From NCBI GenBank assembly GCA_030549335.1, contig CM060186.1, forward strand, positions 21,691,189 to 21,755,188: a DNA stretch of 64,000 bases, read 5' to 3'. The position numbers and the translations under genes were made by a program. Below the pieces are notes generated by a model, which saw only the letters and a program-made list of their open reading frames with translations, searched no databases and was not told the DNA's origin. Positions 36,601 through 48,982 of this stretch are shown one piece after another (position 1 is the first letter of the stretch; the number at the start of each line of letters is the position of its first letter). The stretch comes from Pontederia crassipes. Taxonomy: Eukaryota > Streptophyta > Magnoliopsida > Commelinales > Pontederiaceae.

Positions 36601-39600
36601 CGTCATCAATCTCCCCATCTTGTCTTACAATTGATCCTAAATATTTAAACTGTCACTTGAGGAATTATATCCTCCCCTAACCTAATTTCCAAATCGTCTC
36701 TAAGTTGTTTATTTGTGAAATTGCTATGCATATATTCTGTTTTATTCCTACTTAAATGAAAACCCTTTGACTCCAACGTATTTCTCCATATTTTCAATTT
36801 TGTATTAATCTCTTCTCTTGAATCCGCTAAAAGTACTATATCATCCGCAAATAGCATGCACTTAAGTACCTCCTCTGTGATACTCTCGGTTATAGCATCG
36901 ATAACTAAGTTAAATAGATACAGACTTAAAGCTGATCCTTGATATAGGCCAATTCCTATAGGAAATTCATTTGTCTCACCTCCGGGTGTCCTAACCCTAG
37001 TCAATGACCCATCATACATATCTTGTATTACCTTAATGTAGGCAACACTCACCCTCTTCTTTTGCAAGGCTTTTCAAAGTACATCCCTTGATACCCGATC
37101 ATACGCCTTCTCTAAGTCAATGAAAGCCATATGTAAGTCTCTTCTCCTACTTCGATACTTCTCCATCATCCCCCTTAGTAAATAAATCGTCTCTGTAGCG
37201 GATCTTTTTGGCATGAACCCAAATTGTCTCTCAGAAATACTAGTCTCCATTCTCAATCTATGCTCAATCACTTTTTCCCATAATTTCATTGTGTGACTCA
37301 TAAGTTTAATCCCTCTATAATTTGCACAATTCTGAATATCCCCTTTATTTTTGTAAATAGGAACTAATGTACTTAATCTCCAATCACCAGGCATCTTTTT
37401 TGACCGTAAAATCTCATTAAATAGTTTACATAACCACAACACACATTTTTCTCCTAAACATTTCCAAACATCAATCGGTATTCCATCCGGTCCAACAGCT
37501 TTACCATTCTTCATTTTCTTAAGAGCTTCGCTAACCTCCGAGACTCTAATTCTACGATAAAATGACCTATTAAGCTCACATTCGCTAACTGTCAAGTCCT
37601 CCAAATCACAACGGGAACCTTCACATCCATCATTAAATAGCTTATAGAAATACTCTTCCCATCTGTTCTTAATATCTCCCTCAGTAACTAAAACCGTGCC
37701 CACTTCATTTTTTATGCATCTTACTTGATCCAAATCTCTCGACTCCTTCTCTTTATTCCTTGCAATCTTGTAAATCCTTTGTTCACCAGCCTTTGTCCCT
37801 AACTCCTTATAAAACCCCTCATATGCTTTAGCACGAGCAACACTAACTGCCTTCTTAGCCTCCCTTTTCGCCAATCGATACTTTTCCCAATTGTCAGAAC
37901 TATTGTCCAAGTGTATCGCCTTGAAGCAATTCTTCTTATTACGCACCTTTTCTTGGACCTCCTCATTCCACCACCAAGTCTCCTTATCTCGTGATTCAAA
38001 ACCTTTTGATTCTCCTAAAATGGCTTTAGCAACCATTTCAACATTTTTTGCCACATTCTCCCACATGATACTAGCATCTCCTTCTAACTCCCACACACTT
38101 TCCTCTAATAACTTACTTCTAAAAGTCTCTTGCTTCTCCCCCTTTAACTGCCACCACTTGATCTTTCGATCAAAAACTGTTCGAGATTTTGGTTTTATAC
38201 ATTTCATTTGCATATCAAGAACTAACAATCTATATTGTGTAGTCACCCCATGCCCAGGAATTACTTTGCAATTAGTACAACGTCTTTTATTAGTATTTCT
38301 TGTCAAGAAAAAATCGATTTGAGACCTATGAGTTCCACTTTTGTATGTGATTAAATGTTCCTCTCTCTTCCTAAAACAAGTGTTGATAATCTTAAGGTCG
38401 TATGCTAAAGAAAAATCAATAATAGTTTGTCCTTCCTCGTTCAACTCCCCAAAACCAAAACCACCATGAACCATTGCATGTGGTCCTGTCTTTTTATCAA
38501 CATGTCCATTAAGGTCTCCCCCAATATAAACTTTCTCGGTTGTTGGTATACTTTCAATCAAACTCTCCATATCTGTCCAAAACTTCTCCTTGAGATGTGA
38601 TTCTGCTCCTACTTGGGGTGCATATGCACTAATAATGTTCATAGTCTCCTTTCCAACAATTACTTTCACGGATATGATTCGATCCTCAATCCTTTTAACT
38701 TCCACAACATTCTTCCTCCATTCTGCATCCGCGAAATACCAACACCATTCCTTCCCTTTACCTTACCTGTGTACCAAAGTTTGGAACCATTTAACCTAAT
38801 CTCTTTACTTCCCTCTCCTACCCATCTAGTTTCTTGCAAGCATAAGATACTAATCTTACGCTGGTCCATTACTTGTGCCACCTCAAGGCGCTTCCCATTC
38901 AACGTCCCAATGTTCCAAGAACCTAATCTGACCTTAGTCTCATGAACTAGCTTCTTTAACCACCTCCGTCCATTAGAGTGCGGTAGCCCTTGCTCATTTA
39001 ACACTGCATTCAGGCGAGGATGCAGTGGCTCTTGCTCTCTTATCACTGTACTTGAGCTGTACAGCGCGTTATTTACGGGTAACGACCTAGCATTAACACA
39101 ATATATTCGTTGATCCATGTTCATAAGATTCGACAGGGTTTTACGCTGGCTGTCGGGGCCTAACACAACTCTCCTTTATCCGGGCTTGGGACCGGCTATA
39201 AAACATAGGCGGAGTTATAAACATTGTACCCTTTAAAAAAAATTATATACATTGTACAGCAGATAGCTTTCTTGTTGAGAAACTGGGGAGTTGGGTAATT
39301 GACCTTTTGGGGATCTCCACCCGATGGTTTGTGTGTTTGCCTCTTTTCTTCCTCCTTTTCCATATACACATGTAACTTGCTTTTTAATATATAGTAGATG
39401 ACTACCTAAGCTTTGGAGTCATCCTTTCTTTCCTCAAAAAAAAAAAAAAGGAAAAAAAGTAAAAAAAAAAAGAAAGAAAATTATAGCATTGAATTTTATT
39501 TCTTGATCATGTAAGACAAAATGATATACTAGCATGCTAGCATTATCTTTCATTTTATTTTCATTTACTACAAAAGATTAGGATAGCTACCCAAACTTAG

Positions 39601-42600
39601 TAGTCATTTTCTTTCGATTTTTTTACTATGTTTGGATTTCAGTCAAGTTGATATTATAAAAGCTCTGGGGAAGGAGTTTAAAGATTGTCGTTTAATTCTA
39701 GAATTAGCCTATTTCATGCTATCCAAGAGAATGTATTATTACTTGGTGATCTGATTGTTATATCTAGATCTAAGATATACATATAGAAATGATACGATAA
39801 GAAGATTATGGTGTTGGATTCACGTATAGGATTAGAGTTCTGTTAAAACAACAAAATTGGATGTTCTTTATTTTGCTGATAAGTGCTGGATTATAAGATA
39901 GGAGACCAAACTCCAATTACTTGGTTGATAAAACTTTCACAAGGCTGAAAATAAAGTTAGAACTCAGCAATGTACTCATAACCTGAATAAAACCAGCAAT
40001 GGGTTAGGAATACTGTGAGCTTTAACTATCCACATCTCCTTAGCCAGCCCACTGTCTTAATTATTTTCTATAATGAGCAATTACAAGTGATATGGTTCAT
40101 TTGACAAATATAATCAGAACTTTTACATCTAGTATGCTTTGGATTGGAGATCATTATCCACTGATGTCTGTTTTTTTTGTCACCATCTAATGCAAGCAAC
40201 TGGTTTCCCCAACATCTCAAGAAATGGGACCCTCTCAAAATAAAAAAAAAGAAATGTTAAATCTTTTTATCATTGGTTAAATGTGACTTGAAGAACATTT
40301 TTTATCTTCTGTATCTATGAATGGCAATGTTTCTTGAATGTTAAAATTCCATCATATTTATCAATAGAGAAAAATGCATATATAGAGCATTTGACGTAGA
40401 ACAGGTGTAGAGCACTAATTTTACTTATTAAATTAATAAAGTAATTATATATTAATTTAAAGGATATGTTAAATAGTAAAGGTGATTAAAATGAAGATCA
40501 TCGGATTATCCGATGGTCATGATCAAGGCATGTTAATAAATATGACTATTCAACGGTTGTAATTTATTTAGTCTTGATGATACATTTTTGTTATCAAATT
40601 ACCCAAATAAATATATATTATTTCATCTAAGAAGTATATAATCAATTTAGTAATGAATTATAATCATTAAATTAATTAAATGATATGAAATAAGCGCTCT
40701 ACATGGAGGTGTAGAGCGGGGTGCTCTACATACTCATTAACCTCCAATCAATAATAGTGGATGGTTGGATCTTTGGCAACCATCCTTTACCCTCTCAAAA
40801 GAAAAAAAATTCCATCACATTCCTCTCAAAATAATAAATTTCCATCACAAGTAGCTGTAGAAACGTGACTGTCATTTACCTTGTTTTGAGGTTAATCTAC
40901 TTCATGTGCATCAGAGGCATTGGTTGCAGAAAATAAGAAGTTTGATGCTGTAATAGCTCTTGAGGTATGTTTCCTAACGAAATATGTACAATTAATTTAT
41001 TTCTTGAGCTATATGCTATTTTTTTTTATTTTTTTGGGTACCATATGCTGAACTTTTTATGTTATTAGCTTTCATAACACATGTTTTGAATTTCTTTAGA
41101 TTTTGGGTGTTTCTGTAATTATGCATGACACATGAGGTGTAATTACTGAAAGAAGATTGTAACGAAGTGATGATTCTCCCAGCCATATCATGACCTAATG
41201 TTGGATGATTCCAATAGGAAGAAAAAGACAACTGTTAACTTTGAAGTTGATGTGGGTATGATACATTAGGGGCTTTTGATGAAAATTCAGAAGAGAAAAT
41301 TAATCTAATCCATTTGCACAATATGGGAACATTGTGTATTGTCAACCTTATTATAATATTGATTTGTTATACTATGTAATAATAGTATTACTCTCTTTCC
41401 TGTTTACCTCTGTTTCTTTTTTTTTTAATATGATCAAAGTAGATTCTATTTCTTGTAAAATAATTTATGGACTCCTTAAAAAAAATTATGGACTATGGAG
41501 TTTGGGAAAGGGTAGTCAGTCATGCAGACAGATTATTTCCAGTAAAACTAGTTGTATTGGCTAGTCTTAGCTTCAGTGTGATGGGAGTAAAGGTATGAGA
41601 AATTAGATGAATCCAGTAAGTGGATATGTGCAAGTCCCTCAAATTTCTCATGTCTCCGTTTTCTATGCCCTCATCAGATAAAGTCTTTTCATGTTTCAGT
41701 TTCTGAATCTGCAAGTAACCTTATCATGCACTTAAACATTATCAGTTATATATTATTGGAACTTAGTTATCAAAGTATTTTTTTCTTGTTCCATATCCAC
41801 TTGTGGGGGTGGTGGTAAGGGGGACCAAAGCACATTGGTGCATGAATAATCAGTTGCTATATTTTGTTTGCTTTTGAATGAAACATCACCTGTAACCAAG
41901 ATAACCATGGGAAGAAGTGTTCTTATTTCCCTTTGGGGTTCTTTTTCCCCTATTCATATAATTGCAACAAAACCCATTGAACCTTTGTCTTTGATTTCTT
42001 AGGGATAGACAATTTGTTTTCAGCAATGGTTTTTGTGATCTATTCTTTTTTGTTTCAGGTGATTGAACATGTTGCAAATCCCATGGACTTTTGCAAATCC
42101 TTGGCAGCATTAACAGTTCCATTTGGGGCTACAGTTATTTCTACTATTAATCGCTCCTTGAGATCATATGCCACAGCCATAGTTGCAGCGGAATACATAC
42201 TTAATTGGGTATATTTTATTTTAATCAACATTTGAGATTCTTAGGATTTTACTGCATGAACTGTTTTCAGTCGTTGAACAGTGGAAAACATTTCTTTAAC
42301 TCCTAATATGCCCGGTACTCTTTAGAAGTGTTTCCAAGTTCCGCAGATGCATAACTAGCAGAATTTGGTTAATTAGGATTTCGGTTTTTGTTCTTCTATA
42401 TGGCTATCTGGTCTATGTTTACACTAATTTCTTTTTCTGTTCTGGTACTGCCAACAAATAACCTTTTACACTTCCCATCTTCAGCTTCCAAAAGGCACCC
42501 ATGAGTGGTCTAAACTTCTTACTCCTGAGGAACTAGTCTTGATGTTGCAAAGAACTTCAGTCTCTGTAAGCAATCGAGGCACATTGATTCTTTGACTTCA

Positions 42601-42756
42601 TGTTCCAAGTCTCTGTTAGCTTGAACAATAATGGACACTTGCATTCAGGTGGAAGAGATGGCAGGGTTTTTCTACAATCCGTTGACCCGAGAGTGGACAT
42701 TGTCAGATGATACCAGCGTCAACTTTATTGCTTGCGGAATAAAGAAAGGCGTATGA
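30644..42756 (+). CDS. COQ3: Ubiquinone biosynthesis O-methyltransferase COQ3, mitochondrial (9 exons)
   Basis: SAM-dependent O-methyltransferase performing both O-methylations of the coenzyme Q ring in the mitochondrial matrix side of the CoQ complex. Exons: 30644-30900, 31911-32000, 32996-33074, 33691-33768, 35708-35756, 40915-40964, 42059-42208, 42485-42565, 42649-42756. Every intron is GT..AG and all phases join, giving 313 residues (Arabidopsis COQ3 is 322). The N-terminus (MAWRSLRGFGRSLFRELKNP) is Arg-rich, Ser-rich and acid-poor at first, as in a mitochondrial presequence. Core: ETWWDSEGPFKPLHLMNPTR across exons 1-2; SAM motif I LKIIDVGCGGGIISE plus PLARMGATVTGID across exons 3-4; FDAVIALEVIEHVANP across exons 6-7; then GTHEWSKLLTPEEL and AGFFYNPLTREWTLSDDTSV near the end. 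Introns 4 (1.9 kb) and 5 (5.2 kb) carry transposons, but the exons are intact. Confidence 0.96.
34009..34419. mobile_element. TIR element in COQ3 intron 4 (gatctta-rich)
   Basis: The left end (34016 on) is caaggttgtcaaaatc; the right end reads ccgatttgacaacctt up to 34410, so the ends are inverted copies (aaggttgtcaaa). The subterminal regions are packed with short gatctta/tacgatct repeats on both sides. The flanks ctatgaa and ctataaa agree at 6 of 7 bases, with a small offset. No coding capacity; hAT-like MITE is the most likely class. Confidence 0.65.
34583..35434. mobile_element. Possible second, related TIR element in COQ3 intron 4
   Basis: Starts caaggttgtcaggatcccgg, the same terminal motif as the element at 34016, followed by ggatctta and gatctta subterminal repeats. 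The best partner for the right end is ggatggaaggcag read toward caaggatgg and gaggttt near 35434; this is weak. No target duplication seen. The middle holds a duplicated phrase (agtttatataggcactcc at 35230 and 35255). Confidence 0.4.
36035..39230 (-). mobile_element. RTE-type LINE in COQ3 intron 5, perfect 16-bp target duplication
   Basis: The LINE is 36051-39214 (3164 bp) on the minus strand, antisense to COQ3. ttataaacattgtacc is repeated exactly at 36035-36050 and 39215-39230. The 3' end on the minus strand is the familiar plant RTE tail, gtagccgaccccacctagtg followed by ggataaggctttgttattg and a ttg-rich repeat in place of poly-A. The 5' end begins near atagccggtcccaagcccgg, typical of full-length plant RTE copies. 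A perfect duplication and full length indicate a relatively recent insertion, although the coding region is already broken. Confidence 0.93.
36080..39124 (-). pseudogene. LINE polyprotein (AP-type endonuclease plus reverse transcriptase), broken
   Basis: Single long RTE ORF, here in four pieces. Start chosen at 39124 (MNMDQRIYC). The endonuclease has KVRLGSWNIGTLNG, CLQETRW, YIGGDLNGHVD and SQIDFFLTRN. The family's final His in the TQHRL motif reads Tyr here (TTQYRLLVLD). Reverse transcriptase: GPDGIPIDVWK, LVPIYKNKGDIQNCANYRGI, FIDLEKAYDRV, then MLFADDIVLLADS (the FADD active site). The tail has RWFGHVQRRPLDAPVRRVD and ends VADPT with TAG at 36080-36082. Breaks: a frameshift near 38740, a stop at about 37071 where the family has Trp, and a frameshift near 36650. 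Otherwise the length matches intact plant RTE elements. Confidence 0.9.
40373..40738. mobile_element. TIR element (MITE) in COQ3 intron 5
   Basis: The left end aatgcatatatagagcattt and the reversed right end aatgagtatgtagagcaccc are inverted copies. Both then carry ggtgtagagcact/catgtagagcgct and attt(t/c)a, about 52 bp in all, with a palindromic ctctacat/atgtagag motif repeated. The core is AT-rich (about 360 bp total) with no open frame. No convincing target duplication beyond short A runs. Confidence 0.6.
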
Positions 42757-44228
42757 TCAGGTCATATTTCTCAGATGCTGCTGCGCCATTTGGGCGATGT
42801 TTTTTTGGTTCAAATACGAAGCAAACAATATGGAACCTTTAGAATCAATACCGCAACCATTTTGTTTTGTATTTCTTTGGGGCCTTTTAGCATGATTATT
42901 TGTCAGCAATAATAGGTCAAAACTATTTTGTATCAGATGCTTTTGTATATTTTAGTGTTAAGATATGAAATTTTTATTTTGATAGCATAACTACTATTTA
43001 TATATGAAAATATACATGGAAATGATTTTTTTATAATGTAAAAGTTTGTAAAATGATTATTTTATAATTTTAGCTTTTGATCGTATTGTGTAATGTCATA
43101 AAAAATACATCCTCTTGCTATAAAGCAATTAGACATATCTGATATGATGTTACATATATCTTAATTATAATAACAAATAATCTTCAATAAGTGCAGATAT
43201 TGTTTATAATGTCTAATTTGGCAACTATTACAATAGATTCATGTGCAATTTAGCGTCACGTTACCATTCTTATCTATATAATTAATTAACTACCTCCAAA
43301 ATCTGCAGAGTAATGAAATTTCAAATTCTAAATAGAATAATCATGTATGAAAATTATTGATTATCAACAGATAATTACTCAATAATCAATTAGTAAATAA
43401 AGGTTTAATAGTCATTGAAGACTGTAGTAATCAATGATTAATTATGATTACAATTATTTTATAATTTTAGATTTTAGTTGTATTAAAATTTGGTTAGTAG
43501 ATATTTGTAAAGACTTTTCCCGTATGAAAGTTCAACAATCATAATAATAATATATAATTCTGTAACCTAACGATATTTTTGTCATTACTTAATGTGTCTT
43601 CTCTTTCCTCCTTTGGTATTTATTTTTTTTCTGATTTTTTTATATAACGATCTTCGTATATAATATAACCTCACCATATATATATTATTATTATTAAAGC
43701 TGGTGTATTGAAACCATTCACACACCATCTTTCCAATGTATCCTTTTTCTCATTTTTTTTAAATATTTTAATATATTTTATTCATTAAAAATAAGCATAT
43801 ACTTAAAAAGCCACTATCTTAATGATTAATGGAGCAATTTCAAAGCTTCTCCATAATTCCACCCTGTCAGTGACTGAAATAAATGAACATTTTATTATTA
43901 AATTTAATATCATATTATATCGATTTTTAAAAATTCCACCTAATCAATGAAGAAATTAAGGAAAAAATATTTTTAATTTTAATATCATATAATGTCTTCC
44001 CATTTCTTTTTTGGACATAAGTTAACGATTCATATTATATATATCGCTGTGTGTATTCTTGACTTATAATCTCTTCCCATTTTTTTTTGAATGTAAGTTA
44101 ATGATTCATAATTATATATATATGGTTTGTGTATTCTTGACTTTATCTTGGAAACGTATGAGAAGTCCATCACTTAGTTCTTATTTAACATTTTAAAACC
44201 TACTCTTTTTTTATCTTTCATGATCAAT
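42757..44228. other. COQ3 3' UTR and AT-rich intergenic sequence
   Basis: The first about 200 bases are likely the 3' UTR of COQ3. The remainder is AT-rich. A local duplication of the phrase gtaacgattcat..atatat..gtgtattcttgactt occurs at about 44020-44075 and 44095-44145. No gene seen. Confidence 0.5.
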
Positions 44229-45060
44229 GTTTTTAAAAACGGACCGGTCATCGAACTCATTGGCCAATTGGATCATGGTTTGATAAGTTCAACCGAGTTT
44301 CAATCGAATTGAATCAGATTTTATTAAAATAACATTATTTTTATTACTTCAAAAAATATATTACGAATAAAAGTATTAAAGGTAAAAAAATAATGAAATA
44401 AAAGTATATTAATCATCATTTTAAATTAATCAAATATTAATAAACTATTTTTATATTTTAAGAATACATATTATTTATAATTAGTTAATTTTATATTTCA
44501 TTATTTAATAATTTAATGAATAACTTCCTTTTTTAGATTTCCATTAACTATTACCTTGTCCTCATTTTATTTTTCAAATTCAAATTTTCTTTCCATATTA
44601 TTTGATTCCTTGTATAAATTCATCCGATACAATTTACTATATTATTATGTTTCTATTTTCATAATTTTTAATGTATATTATTTATAATAATTTAATTTTT
44701 TTTCATCTTAATTTTCTTTTATTCAAATTTATCTTTATTACTGTCTTTCTGATTTCCTTTCAAATTCAAATAACTTTTCTTATTATTTCATTCATTCATT
44801 CTGCACAATCAAATCACTTATTTTACTCCCCTCTCTATTATTCCACCTTCTCTATTATTATAACACTTTCCTTTTTTTATTTTTTTTCCATCTATTCACC
44901 TCTTTTTTATTATTTTTGAAAAAAAACCGAATTGAACCAATTTTTTGGTTCATCTTGGTTCAATTCAGATTTTTTAAAAAATGAATTTTACTTACTAACC
45001 GGACTGAACGATGATTGATTCGTGATTGAATTAGTCAGACCGACCGATCGTTTTAAAAAC
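44229..45060. mobile_element. Non-autonomous TIR element (MITE), accggt-rich ends, copy 2
   Basis: Ends gtttttaaaaacggaccggt and, reversed, gtttttaaaacgatcggtcg are inverted repeats. The inside shares tcgaattgaatcagatttta and ttaaaataacatt with the element at 3104. The AT-rich core contains only low-complexity frames (the 44671-44919 frame is Phe/Ile/Ser-rich noise). No clean target duplication found. Confidence 0.6.
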
Positions 45061-45307
45061 TCTGTTGATGATCTCTTCATCTTCTTTGGCAACAATATTA
45101 TCTTTTGCTCCATTAAATGCTATTATCCGTTAGAGGTATTCTCTCCTATATAACATGTGTCCAAGCCTTCCGAGAGAAAGAAAAAGCGTGGAAGGAAGAG
45201 TGGTTGTATTCTCACATTTTGTTCTTTTTCATTATTTTCATGATCTTGCATAAAACACTTGCAATTACTTTATTTTTTATTTAATTTGCAGATGGAAATA
45301 GATAAGG

Positions 45308-48300
45308 GTACATGTAATGTCCCAAGACTCACATAACTTTCACGTGCTCAAAGTTGTTTAAGTGATGCTACACAATTTTTAATAAAACTAATTTTCTAAA
45401 ATAAATTTTATAAAATGCAGAAATAATAATAAGAACATCTAAAAATCCATAATATCAAAGGACTTAGAATGTCCATAACTCATCAAGAATAAAACTATAA
45501 AAAATTAATGACTAATAAATAAATCTAGTGGGACATAGTCTCAATGTTGTTAGGACCGGATCGGACAATGATTCGGATAGGTGTCCGTTTCAGGTCGAAC
45601 CGGTCGGACCGGATAATAATAAAATATTATATTTAATATGATATACTAAATTAAGTTATTATATTTTGGTTATATACATATGTCAAAATGTAATTATACA
45701 AAAAAAATAACAATCATAAATTTACATTTTAAGATTTGATGTTAAAATTATTACACACTTAATAAATTAAAATCTTATTAATTCTGTTATTATATATAAA
45801 GTTTCTATTCTTTAAATTTTTGTGTTTCATATTTTTTATGTTAGAAGTAACGAACAAATATTTTTTCCAAAAATATTATAACAAGATCATATATTCTATA
45901 AATAAATATGTAGTATAATTAGTGGTTAATATTAAATTTGAACTTATCATGTAAATAAAATTCAAATTTATGTATATATATTATTATATATATACTATAT
46001 TATATTAAGTCTATTATACATACAACAAAGAAGTTTGCACTATTCATCCCTAACTAATTTATTTAATATAATAAATATTATATATAATATATATATATAT
46101 ATAATTAACTTATATTATAATATATATTTATGATATTAAAAATATTGAACAGAATTATAATCCATTATTAAAGTTCAAAGTGTAACAAGCTCTAGATTAA
46201 ATGAAGAGATAAAGAACAAGTAATGTATACAAACATAGTCCCACATTGCTAATAGAAGGAAGATAGGAGTGAAGTGACAAGTATTAATAAGGGAGGAGAG
46301 TAATGGGCTAATATCATTGTTATGGAAAAAGTCTATCTTTGGATATTTTCCAAATTTATGATAATAAAAATATTTATTAACAAAAAAAATTTTAAAAACC
46401 GGCTAGCCCATGAACTATGGTTTAATCCAATTTTGGCCGGTTCTTATCGGTTTTTGACTGATTTGAACCGGTTCAATCTGGTTTGATCAAGAGTTTGGTT
46501 TTGGGACTTGGAATGGACCGTGTTAGTGGCCGATCGGACTGGTCTGACCTTTCGATCTTAATAACACTATATAGTCTTACACCATGTGCAACATCTTTGT
46601 CACTGAGTCTGATCACCTGTATCACCATCTTTTATCATCAACTCACCTGCTTGAATCTGGATGTAGAGAAAAACTCATGAGTATAAAAATGCTTGGTTCA
46701 TAGGGTCTAACCATAACAATAAACAACAATCAATTGTGCTCAATAAAACCAATACTCAATACGATACAATAAGTAATAGAGCACTGGATCGATCAATAGA
46801 GTAAGAACTCAATAAATCAGTAGGTCAATAAATTAATATAGCCATAGGTCAATGAAGAGAATCAGGAAAGAAGTCAAAGATCAATCAATATCAATTAATA
46901 ATTAACAATAATCAATAATGTCTAATTACTATGGTACTATCTAATTTAACAATTTTTAATTCAAAATCAATGGTGATTGGCCAATAATAATTTTCATTCG
47001 ATTTAATGGGCGGAGGCAATTCCAGTTAACACCAATATCCGAATGACCATGATTCAATTCAATTTAGTTTAATCTTTAGAGTTATCTAATAGTGAATACA
47101 ATAAGGAGTTGCTCGATCAATTAAGGAGAAACTCCAGCCCTACAATAATAACGCTAAATATTAATTCGTGATGAAGGAAGACCATGACCAATCACAGGAC
47201 AAACATAGCTTCCATAAAGGATGGCATTTCAAACCTCTAGGTACACTATCTGCTCCATACAATACGATAATAATGTGGTTCAGGGGCTTAACGACAATCG
47301 AAGAACATGAAGACCTAACAATTTTCATCTTTTATCTTATTTTCATAATATACATACATTTAACTATTCGGTTCAGGTTAAATAAGGATGCAATCAGGGG
47401 AGAAACTATTAGATCAATATTATCATGAATCATATGATCAGATGATATAATGATACCAATAATTTCAAAATCAGATCTAAAAGATATGATGAGACTAGAT
47501 CTATTAACAATATGATCAAGGATGATTAACCACAGTAAGCATTCAATTATCTAGAGTAACATATTTAAAAATAGATTTTTTGCCCTTAGAATCAGCCCTG
47601 CATCGGGTGAAACCCGTGTCATGTTTAGAAAAAACTAAAAAAAAACTTTGTCAATGTCAAATCCGAGCCGAGTGTACTGTGAACCTGGGCCGGATTGACT
47701 GATTGACTACCAATTCGATCGCACCGCACCCGAGCTGAGCCGAAGTCAGAATTCGAGCCGAGCCAATAAGAACCTGGGCTGGGTTTTACAACTCGGTCCG
47801 GATTCCATACAATTTGGATTGGGAGCGCAGAACTCGGGCTGGACAGCGCAGAACAGAGAAACACGTTCCGGCGTGACTTTTTTTATCACCATAACCATAT
47901 AACCATGTCCAAATGATGCACAATTTATATCAATAAATTTTCGGTACAAAGAAGAAGGGAATATAATTTCATATCACGAAAAACTGACTTAATGGGGATT
48001 TTTCCTACGTACCTAAAGTTGGATGAAAAATCAACTGCAATCCTTGTTCTGAAAAATTGCACAAACGCCGAACTTTGGCCGGCGCTTACTCTCCCTCCAC
48101 ATTCCGAAACTCGCAACCACCACTTTAAAAATCGTTTCATATATGTCGGCTTCGAAACTAGCAAGTGTGTGCTCTCTAAAATGCCTCGATTTACGTGAAC
48201 ATGAAGGGCAAAGTGGGGCTCATGGTGTTGAAATTTTATTTGGCTGAAAGAGAATTTTCAGCCACACTTTAATATCTATTTATAGTTATAGACTAGGGTT

Positions 48301-48597
48301 TTCACTTTTATTAGGTTTTGAACTCTTTTAGAATTAATCGTGGCAATCCATCACTAATTAATCACCTCATAATTTCATAGATTTAATTAAATCCAAATTA
48401 ACTTAATAATCTCATAATTATTTCTATAACAATTCCACCTCTTCTCAAACTCTCTTTTTCTTTCCAACTTCTCCCAAAATTTCCATCAATTTTAAAATTA
48501 AATAAGTAAAAAATATTAAATAATGATTTTACATATATTATTAATGAATAAAATATTCATTTATTTATTTAACAAAAAATTAGGTCGTTACAGTACA
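45308..48597 (+). mobile_element. Solo LTR D, Ty3/Gypsy-like, with perfect 5-bp target duplication
   Basis: The LTR is 45313-48592, starting tgtaatgtcccaagac and ending aattaggtcgttaca. gtaca stands on both sides (45308-45312 and 48593-48597). It contains a nested 1027-bp MITE; without that it is about 2.25 kb, the same size as solo LTR B. It has the family's GC-rich block of gagccgagt/cctgggc(c/t)gg motifs at about 47660-47850. No internal region, so it arose by LTR-LTR recombination. The frame at 48523-48924 straddles the LTR end and is not a gene. Confidence 0.9.
45535..46579. mobile_element. MITE nested in solo LTR D, 9-bp target duplication (MULE-like), copy 3
   Basis: The element is 45544-46570. 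The flanks atagtctca (45535-45543) and atagtctta (46571-46579) agree at 8 of 9 bases. A 9-bp duplication points to the Mutator superfamily. Ends atgttgttaggacc and, reversed, atagtgttattaagatc are similar inverted repeats. The GC-rich subterminal accggtcgg/gaaccggttc motifs and AT-rich core place it with the elements at 3104, 44229 and 48983. Confidence 0.75.
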
Positions 48598-48982
48598 TTC
48601 CCATTTTTAACTCCTGAAGCATCCAAAGGAAATAAGATGAAGAGGTGGTGGATTTCAATGCTTCTCTTTTTCAAGATTTCGTGTTTCTATATTTTTTCTA
48701 TTAAAAAATTGATTTTTAAACAACAATTTTTTTTTATCTTTTGTCTTCTTATACCAGTGAGCTCAATATTTTCTTTCGTTAAACATTTTGTTTTTTATAC
48801 CATAAGAAATAAAAAATTACATTTTTTCTCTTTCTGTGCAATATCTATACTCGTTCTATTTATACATATCCTTAACGATTTAGGCTTATTATTTTGGCAT
48901 TATACTCTTTTTTTATTTTTCTAATTTTAGTTCAGGGATGGACACTCCGAGAAGAGGGGATCCAACAATTGAGGTATGACTC
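48598..48982. other. Short AT-rich gap between solo LTR D and a MITE
   Basis: AT-rich sequence with no gene. The long open frame crossing from the LTR (48523-48924) is Phe/Ile/Leu-rich low-complexity translation. Confidence 0.5.

Noticed and set aside
48523-48924. 133-residue Phe/Ile/Leu-rich open frame
   Set aside because: It straddles the end of solo LTR D and its target duplication, so it cannot be an ancestral gene; composition is that of AT-rich noise.
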